Shown: one piece after another, positions 14,636 through 18,271 of the stretch | Numbering within the stretch: the stretch's first letter is position 1 | Layout of the letters: every line of letters starts with the position of its first letter | Assembly (NCBI GenBank): GCA_035552775.1 | Contig: DASZKW010000045.1 | Coordinates: 1 to 18,271, forward strand | Length of the DNA: 18,271 nucleotides | Source: DASZKW01 sp035552775 | GTDB taxonomy: Bacteria > Actinomycetota > Acidimicrobiia > Acidimicrobiales > Palsa-688 | Reading direction: 5' to 3' | The notes under the pieces: generated by a model | Seen by the model: only the letters and a program-made list of their open reading frames with translations | What the model was told of the DNA's origin: nothing | Databases searched by the model: none | Program-made: the position numbers and the translations under genes

Positions 14636-15571
14636 GTGGCCAAATCCAGGCAGGAAGCCCGAGACCAGGATCTGGTGCGGCTGTACCTCGACGGTGTAGG
14701 CCGCTACCCGCTGCTCACCAAGGACGACGAGGTGCGGCTGTCTCAGCTGATAGAGGTGGCTCGCCACGCTCGGGCCGCACTCGCGTCGGGCGAGCCTTGT
14801 TCCGGGGGCCGCAAGCGGGAACTGCACAGCGCCGTTAGGGCGGGCGAGCAGGCCTCCGAGGAGTTCACCAACGCCAACCTGCGCTTGGTGGTATCCATAG
14901 CCAAGAAGTACCAGTCGGCGGAAATGCCCCTGCTCGACCTGGTCCAAGAGGGCAACCTCGGCCTCATCCACGCGGTGGAGAAGTTCGATTGGCGCAAAGG
15001 GTTCAAATTTTCCACTTACGCCACATGGTGGATCCGCCAGGCCATCGGGCGCGGCATCGACAACACGTCGCGCACCATCCGCCTTCCCGTCCATGCCGGC
15101 GACCAGATCCGCCGCCTGCTGCGCATCCGGGCCCAGATGGAGGGCGAGCTCGGCCGGGTTCCTTCTCTCGTCGAGTTGGCCTCGGCGGTGCAGATACCCG
15201 AGGCCCAGGTCAGCGAGTTGCTCCAGTACGGCGCCGACCCGGTCAGCCTGGAGACCCCGATAGGAGCGGACGGCGACACCGAGTTGGCCGATGTCGTGGC
15301 CGACCTGACCGCGGCGACGCCGTTCGACATCGTGGCTGACGCGATGCTCGGCGGCGAGATCGACAAGCTCCTCGCCCCTCTCGACGAGCGCGAGCGGGAG
15401 ATCCTCCGGCTGCGCTATGGCCTCGACCGCGGGGACCCGCGGACACTCGAGGAGGTCGGCAGGGCCCTCCACCTGACCCGCGAGCGCATCCGCCAGATCG
15501 AGCGTACCGCCTTGTCCAAGCTGCGCCACCCCTCAATCGAGGCAGGCGCCCACGACCTCCTAGCCAGCTGA
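14636..15571 (+). CDS. Primary-like RNA polymerase sigma-70 factor (group 1/2, HrdB/SigB type)
   Basis: A 311-residue sigma factor that directs RNA polymerase to promoters. Region 1.2 is DQDLVRLYLDGVGRYPLLT (about 10-28). Region 2 is NANLRLVVSIAKKYQ ... LLDLVQEGNLGLIHAVEKFDW ... KFSTYATWWIRQAIGRG, including the -10 recognition helix. Region 3 follows with QIRRLLRIRAQMEGELGRVPS. Region 4 has DEREREILRLRYGLD and the -35 recognition helix ALHLTRERIRQIERTALSKL. Region 1.1 is absent and the linker between 1.2 and 2.1 is short, which suggests a non-essential group 2 paralogue over the main housekeeping factor. The GTG start is fixed by the purine-rich Shine-Dalgarno ggggggaggg at 14621-14630. It stands between two tRNA genes, monocistronic, with its own promoter candidate. 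Confidence 0.95.
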   Translation: MAKSRQEARDQDLVRLYLDGVGRYPLLTKDDEVRLSQLIEVARHARAALASGEPCSGGRKRELHSAVRAGEQASEEFTNANLRLVVSIAKKYQSAEMPLLDLVQEGNLGLIHAVEKFDWRKGFKFSTYATWWIRQAIGRGIDNTSRTIRLPVHAGDQIRRLLRIRAQMEGELGRVPSLVELASAVQIPEAQVSELLQYGADPVSLETPIGADGDTELADVVADLTAATPFDIVADAMLGGEIDKLLAPLDEREREILRLRYGLDRGDPRTLEEVGRALHLTRERIRQIERTALSKLRHPSIEAGAHDLLAS

Positions 15572-15609
15572 CCACCCGCGCGCAATCCCCGGCGCTTCGG
15601 CGGAACCGC

Positions 15610-15615
15610 TATAAA
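15610..15615 (+). promoter_or_regulatory. Possible -10 element for tRNA-Arg
   Basis: TATAAA stands 48 bases upstream of the tRNA-Arg gene in an otherwise GC-rich gap. No convincing -35 partner is seen. Confidence 0.25.
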
Positions 15616-15662
15616 AGAGGCGACATGAGGGCGAGATCACCGCTCTTCATGGGCCGCTACCC

Positions 15663-15737
15663 GCCTCCGTAGCTCAGTCTGGATAGAGCGGCCGCCTTCT
15701 AAGCGGCGGGTCGCAGGTTCGAGTCCTGCCGGGGGCA
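15663..15737 (+). tRNA. tRNA-Arg (TCT)
   Basis: Acceptor GCCTCCG/CGGGGGC (one T-G pair), D arm GCTCAGTCTGGATAGAGC, anticodon arm GCCGC-CTTCTAA-GCGGC with anticodon TCT, and T arm GCAGGTTCGAGTCCTGC. Discriminator A at 15737; CCA is not encoded (cc then c). Its 3' end faces a tyrosine integrase gene 100 bases away, the usual arrangement for an integration site. Confidence 0.95.
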
Positions 15738-15836
15738 CCCTCTCACCAGCGCTTTTACCCCGCTAGCTGCTCCCGGCCCAATGGACGCACCCAAATATGC
15801 ACCCAGTTGGCGGACTGGTACGGACGGCTACGGACG
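15738..15836. other. Probable attachment-site flank between tRNA-Arg and integrase
   Basis: About 100 non-coding bases between the tRNA 3' end and the integrase stop. The heptamer gcaccca occurs at 15787-15793 and 15799-15805 (12-base period), and tacggacgg/tacggacg recurs near 15819-15837; such short repeats could be integrase arm sites. The attachment core is probably the tRNA 3' half, but the second copy lies outside the window. Confidence 0.45.
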
Positions 15837-17015
15837 TCACGATCCGTTCCGCTCACCAAACAGCGCTCCCTCGATCCGAGCGGCGGCCACGCTCTTTCGG
15901 TCGGCCAATACGTGGCTGTACCGTGCCGTCTGGGCGATCTGACTATGGCCGAGAACAGCACCTGCGGTGCGGATGTCCACGTCATTGGCGAGCATGGCCG
16001 TCGCCGCTGAATGCCGGAGGTCGTGGAGCCGCCGGGCCCGGACCTGGGCAGCACTGCACAGCTCTTTGAAGGCCCGATGGTCGGCTCGGGGGTCGAGAGG
16101 ATGGCCGATCGCGTCGGCGAACACCCACCCGCCGCCCGGCCCCTCATCCCACACCTCGCTGCTCAGGCGCTCGGCCGCCTGACCGGCACGGTGGGAGCGC
16201 AGTTCAGCGGTCAAGGTCGGCGGCATGCCCAACGATCGCCGGCCGGCATCTGACTTGACGTCCCCGCTGATCAGCCCACCTCCCCAACGGAGCGGACAAT
16301 CCGCTCCCCGTTTCGCCGGGCGCGGCAGCCCACTTTCACCGACGTAGACGCAGGTCGAGGGATTAGAGCAGCCGTGTCGCCACTCGAGACGCTGGAGCTG
16401 GCGGCGCACGATCAATACTCCATCGTCAAGGTCGATGTCCTGCCATTGCAGTCCCAGCACCTCGCCCTGGCGCAAGCCGAGCGCTAGCGCCAGTGTCCAG
16501 CGCGGGCCGTTCCTCCCGTTGCGCGCGGCATCGAGAAGCCGGACCATTTCCGAAATGGAGTACGGCTCAATGTCGGTTGGTTGGGATCTCGGGGTCTTGG
16601 CGCCGGAGACGGGGTTCCGCACGATCAATCCGGCCTGCACCGCGTCGTTGAGGGCGGCTTGGAGGGTACGGCGGCAATGCGGCACGGAGCGGCCGCGACC
16701 AGTAGAAATCATCGTCGCCCACAGGTACTCGATGTTCCCCGAGCGCAGCCGCTCCAGTCGGACCATCCCGATTGCAGCGTCGATGTGGCGTTGGTCGACT
16801 CGGTAACCAGCAACCGTCGTACGCCGTACCGACCCGAGCGTCTCGGCACGGCCAATCCACTCGTTGACCCATGCGCTCACCGTTGCGCGGGAGGTGGCGG
16901 ATACCGTCCCAGCGTTGCGCGCCTGCTCAAGGTCTCGCACCTTCCGCGTCAACTGCGTCCTTGTTTTTGCGGATACCTGACGCCTTACCGGCCGCCCATC
17001 GGCACCCATCCCCAT
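15837..17015 (-). CDS. Phage/island tyrosine-type site-specific integrase, 5'-truncated
   Basis: Tyrosine recombinase that would insert or excise an element at the adjacent tRNA-Arg gene. From the ATG complementary to 17013-17015 it is 392 residues. It has an AP2-like arm-binding N-terminus (GADGRPVRRQVSAKTRTQL), a SAM-like core-binding domain (VSAWVNEWIGRAETL ... GYRVDQRHIDAAIG) and a complete catalytic domain: ALGLRQGEVLGLQW (first Arg), LHDLRHSAATAM (His-xx-Arg), LGHSQIAQTARYSHV (nucleophile Tyr codon at 15918-15920). The first beta strand (ARWYGKVS) is encoded in frame just upstream, but the native start is missing because IS21 sequence joins here at about 17050. The internal ATG has GGGAAGG 5 bases upstream and may allow a shortened product. 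The frame stays open up to 17348, but that extension is IS DNA read out of frame. Confidence 0.85.
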   Translation of the reverse strand: MGMGADGRPVRRQVSAKTRTQLTRKVRDLEQARNAGTVSATSRATVSAWVNEWIGRAETLGSVRRTTVAGYRVDQRHIDAAIGMVRLERLRSGNIEYLWATMISTGRGRSVPHCRRTLQAALNDAVQAGLIVRNPVSGAKTPRSQPTDIEPYSISEMVRLLDAARNGRNGPRWTLALALGLRQGEVLGLQWQDIDLDDGVLIVRRQLQRLEWRHGCSNPSTCVYVGESGLPRPAKRGADCPLRWGGGLISGDVKSDAGRRSLGMPPTLTAELRSHRAGQAAERLSSEVWDEGPGGGWVFADAIGHPLDPRADHRAFKELCSAAQVRARRLHDLRHSAATAMLANDVDIRTAGAVLGHSQIAQTARYSHVLADRKSVAAARIEGALFGERNGS

Positions 17016-17020
17016 TGAGA

Positions 17021-17027
17021 CCTTCCC
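17021..17027 (-). promoter_or_regulatory. Shine-Dalgarno that could rescue integrase translation
   Basis: GGGAAGG on the minus strand, 5 bases before the in-frame ATG at 17015. It lies within integrase coding sequence and may be fortuitous, but it is the best start signal left to the truncated gene. Confidence 0.35.
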
Positions 17028-17050
17028 GTACCAACGTGCTCCCGGACCCT

Positions 17051-17221
17051 GAACGCCGGCGAGACCCGCTCGGCCACCTTGCGCGCCGGTGGGGTCGCCG
17101 ACGCCAACGCCTGACGCACCGTGCGCCGGTGCACCCCGTGGCGCCGGGACAACTCCCGGATACTCAAACCCTCCGTCCGGTTGTCTCTCCGGATAAGTTC
17201 GAAAAGCTCCACCCTCGACAT
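17051..17221 (-). pseudogene. istA: IstA N-terminal fragment (helix-turn-helix), inverted
   Basis: Codes on the minus strand for the first 57 residues of an IS21-type transposase: MSRVELFELIRRD ... LSIRELSRRHGVHRRTVRQAL, the DNA-binding helix-turn-helix, ending PPARKVAERVSPAF. The start has the purine-rich gggagaaggag immediately upstream. After codon 57 the reading frame passes into unrelated sequence that encodes the integrase in another frame. The rest of istA lies on the opposite strand from 17321. Confidence 0.8.
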
Positions 17222-17286
17222 CTCCTTCTCCCATCGTCCGCAGTTGTGGTGACCACGGACCGTAGGGCTTGGCGGGTTGGGGGTGG

Positions 17287-17313
17287 GGCCACTTCAAGCA
17301 AGCACAAGTGGCC
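17287..17313. repeat. Inverted repeat GGCCACTT/AAGTGGCC in the IS21 end region
   Basis: Perfect 8-base arms (17287-17294 and 17306-17313) around 11 bases, upstream of the inverted istA start. Repeats containing ggccact are common in the transposase-binding ends of actinobacterial IS21-type elements (remembered, not searched). Confidence 0.6.
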
Positions 17314-17320
17314 GTGGTGG

Positions 17321-17917
17321 GGACCGTGGGAGGAGATCGCCCGGGCATTGCTGGTCGCCGACCGTGACATGCCCCGCAAGCAGCGCCACACGGCTCGCCG
17401 TGTGTGGCGTCGTCTGGTCGATGAGTACGGCGCCGCGGTGGGCGAGTCGACGGTGCGGGCGTTCGTGGCCAAGGTGAACTTCGAGCTGGACAATCAGCTT
17501 CGGATGGTCACGGTGCCCCAGATCCATGGGCCCGGCGAGGAAGCGGAGTGCGATTTCGGCGAGTTCTGGGCGTACGTGGACGCAGTGTTCATGAAGCTGT
17601 GGATGTTCTGCCTGCGCCTGAGCCATTCGGGCGACGGGTTCCATATGGCGTTTTCCCATCAGGCCCAGGAGGCCTTCTTGGAAGGCCACGTGCTCGGCCT
17701 GGCGGCTCTGGGCGGTGTGCCCGGCCGGGTCCGCTACGACAATCTGAGGCCAGCGGTGGCCAAGGTGCTCTTCGGCCGGGACCGCACCGAGACGGAGCGG
17801 TTCATTGCCCTGAGGTCTCACTACGGTTTCGACAGCTTCTACTGTCGCCCCGGGATCGAGGGGGCCCACGAAAAAGGTGGCGTTGAGGGCGAGGTGGGAC
17901 GCTTCCGGCGCCGGTAA
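17321..17917 (+). pseudogene. istA: IstA core fragment (DDE transposase), lacking both ends
   Basis: Encodes the middle of IstA from GPWEEIARALLVADRDMPRKQRHTARRVWRRL through the catalytic core. The DDE residues are all visible: Asp in EECDFGEF-like EAECDFGEFW, Asp in GRVRYDNLRPAV and Glu in GAHEKGGVEGEVGRFRRR. The helix-turn-helix N-terminus is missing on this strand and lies inverted at 17051-17221. At the 3' side the frame ends in TAA directly after RFRRR, where intact IstA proteins continue for well over 100 residues; the stop is made by the junction with istB. The frame is open upstream to 16871, but that part is antisense to the integrase and meaningless. Confidence 0.85.
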
Positions 17918-18271
17918 ATCCCATCTGCTCATCGGCTTGGGGATCGCCGCGTGCGACCAGGGGCGTCGGGTGCGCTATGTCACCTGCGCCGCTTTGGTCA
18001 ACGAGCTGGCCGAGGCCGCGGATGAACGGGCCCTGTCCAAGGTCGTCGGCCGCTACGCCCGCTTGGATCTGCTCATCGTCGATGAGCTCGGCTATGTCAG
18101 CGTCGACCCCAGAGGGGCCGGGTTGTTGTTCCAGATCCTCACCGAGCGCGAAGAGCGGGCATCGGTGGCTGTGGGGAGCAACCATCCCTTCAGTGAGTGG
18201 GGGGCCACCTTCTCCGATCCCCGCCTCGCCGCGGCCGTGGTCGACCGGATGACCTTTGGTGCCCACATCAT
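17907..18271 (+). pseudogene. istB: IstB fragment (IS21 helper ATPase), 5' deleted, cut by window end
   Basis: A +1 frame relative to istA encodes 121 residues of IstB, the AAA+ ATPase that assists IS21 transposition. It starts abruptly at the Walker A motif GAGKSHL and continues through the Walker B motif LDLLIVDELGYV, sensor-1-like GSNHPFSEW and DPRLAAAVVDRMTFGAHI, where the window ends. The roughly 100 N-terminal residues of normal IstB are missing, so there is no start codon. The reading frame is otherwise intact. Confidence 0.87.

Larger units (their letters stand above)
17051..18271. mobile_element. Rearranged IS21-family insertion sequence remnant
   Basis: Contains recognisable istA and istB parts of an IS21-family element but in scrambled form. 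The istA 5' end plus the IS left-end region (17051-17320) is inverted relative to the rest of istA (17321-17917), and the istA 3' part plus istB 5' part are deleted. The right end lies beyond the window. No intact transposase can be made from this copy. Confidence 0.8.

Noticed and set aside
16871..17320. N-terminal extension of the plus-strand IstA frame
   Set aside because: This stretch is antisense to the integrase 5' end and the inverted istA fragment; IstA similarity begins at about 17321.
17016..17348. Extended 503-residue integrase with a start at 17348
   Set aside because: The added 111 residues are IS21 end and istA DNA read in the wrong frame.
17802..18266. Minus-strand open frame at the right edge
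   Set aside because: Antisense to the clear IstB Walker A/B frame on the plus strand.
1..18271. CRISPR array, rRNA, riboswitch or toxin-antitoxin pair
   Set aside because: No regularly spaced repeats with unique spacers, no rRNA-like sequence, no T-box or other riboswitch pattern I can recognise, and no small paired genes of that type.

Overview
The window is very GC-rich, uses many GTG and TTG starts, and packs genes with 4-base stop/start overlaps. With the IS21-type IstA protein, the Rv2949c-like chorismate lyase and the HrdB/SigB-like sigma factor, this points to an actinobacterium (Actinomycetota). An acidimicrobial or other poorly sampled lineage would fit, but I cannot fix the genus from sequence alone. 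The left three quarters is chromosomal or biosynthetic sequence. The right end is a tRNA-associated integration site with a decayed insertion sequence.

Layout. (1) 131-1492: an archaeal/eukaryotic-type aspartyl-tRNA synthetase. (2) 1608-5269: a tight plus-strand series of a cupredoxin-like lipoprotein with a Met-rich repeated tail, a GT1 glycosyltransferase, a class III PLP aminotransferase and a VOC/glyoxalase-fold protein; the last three are coupled by 4-base overlaps. (3) 5270-5609: non-coding, with a perfect 23-bp inverted repeat and a likely promoter for the next gene. (4) 5610-7028: a secreted parallel beta-helix protein, followed by a strong hairpin terminator at 7067-7106. (5) 7271-14367: a five-gene plus-strand operon of chorismate lyase (4-hydroxybenzoate synthase), SDR, stand-alone PaaA/BoxB-like diiron protein, benzoate-CoA-ligase-type enzyme and an NRPS of order A-PCP-C. 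(6) 14402-15737: tRNA-His (minus strand), a primary-like sigma factor, and tRNA-Arg(TCT). (7) 15738-18271: a tyrosine integrase reading toward the tRNA-Arg gene, with its 5' end lost, then a scrambled IS21 element. In that element the first 57 istA codons lie inverted, and the end of istA is fused to the Walker A region of istB.

How the genes may work together. The 7271-14367 operon reads as a small, apparently uncharacterised pathway. Chorismate is cleaved to 4-hydroxybenzoate, which the ligase activates to the CoA thioester. The diiron protein could epoxidise or hydroxylate the thioester ring, and the SDR could process the product. The NRPS loads one amino acid and could use its C-terminal condensation domain to join it to a partner supplied in trans. 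The 1608-5269 genes could add sugar and amine decorations, but a link between the two blocks is only suggested by proximity; the terminator at 7067-7106 separates their transcription. No thioesterase, phosphopantetheinyl transferase, transporter, ferredoxin reductase or pathway regulator is visible here.
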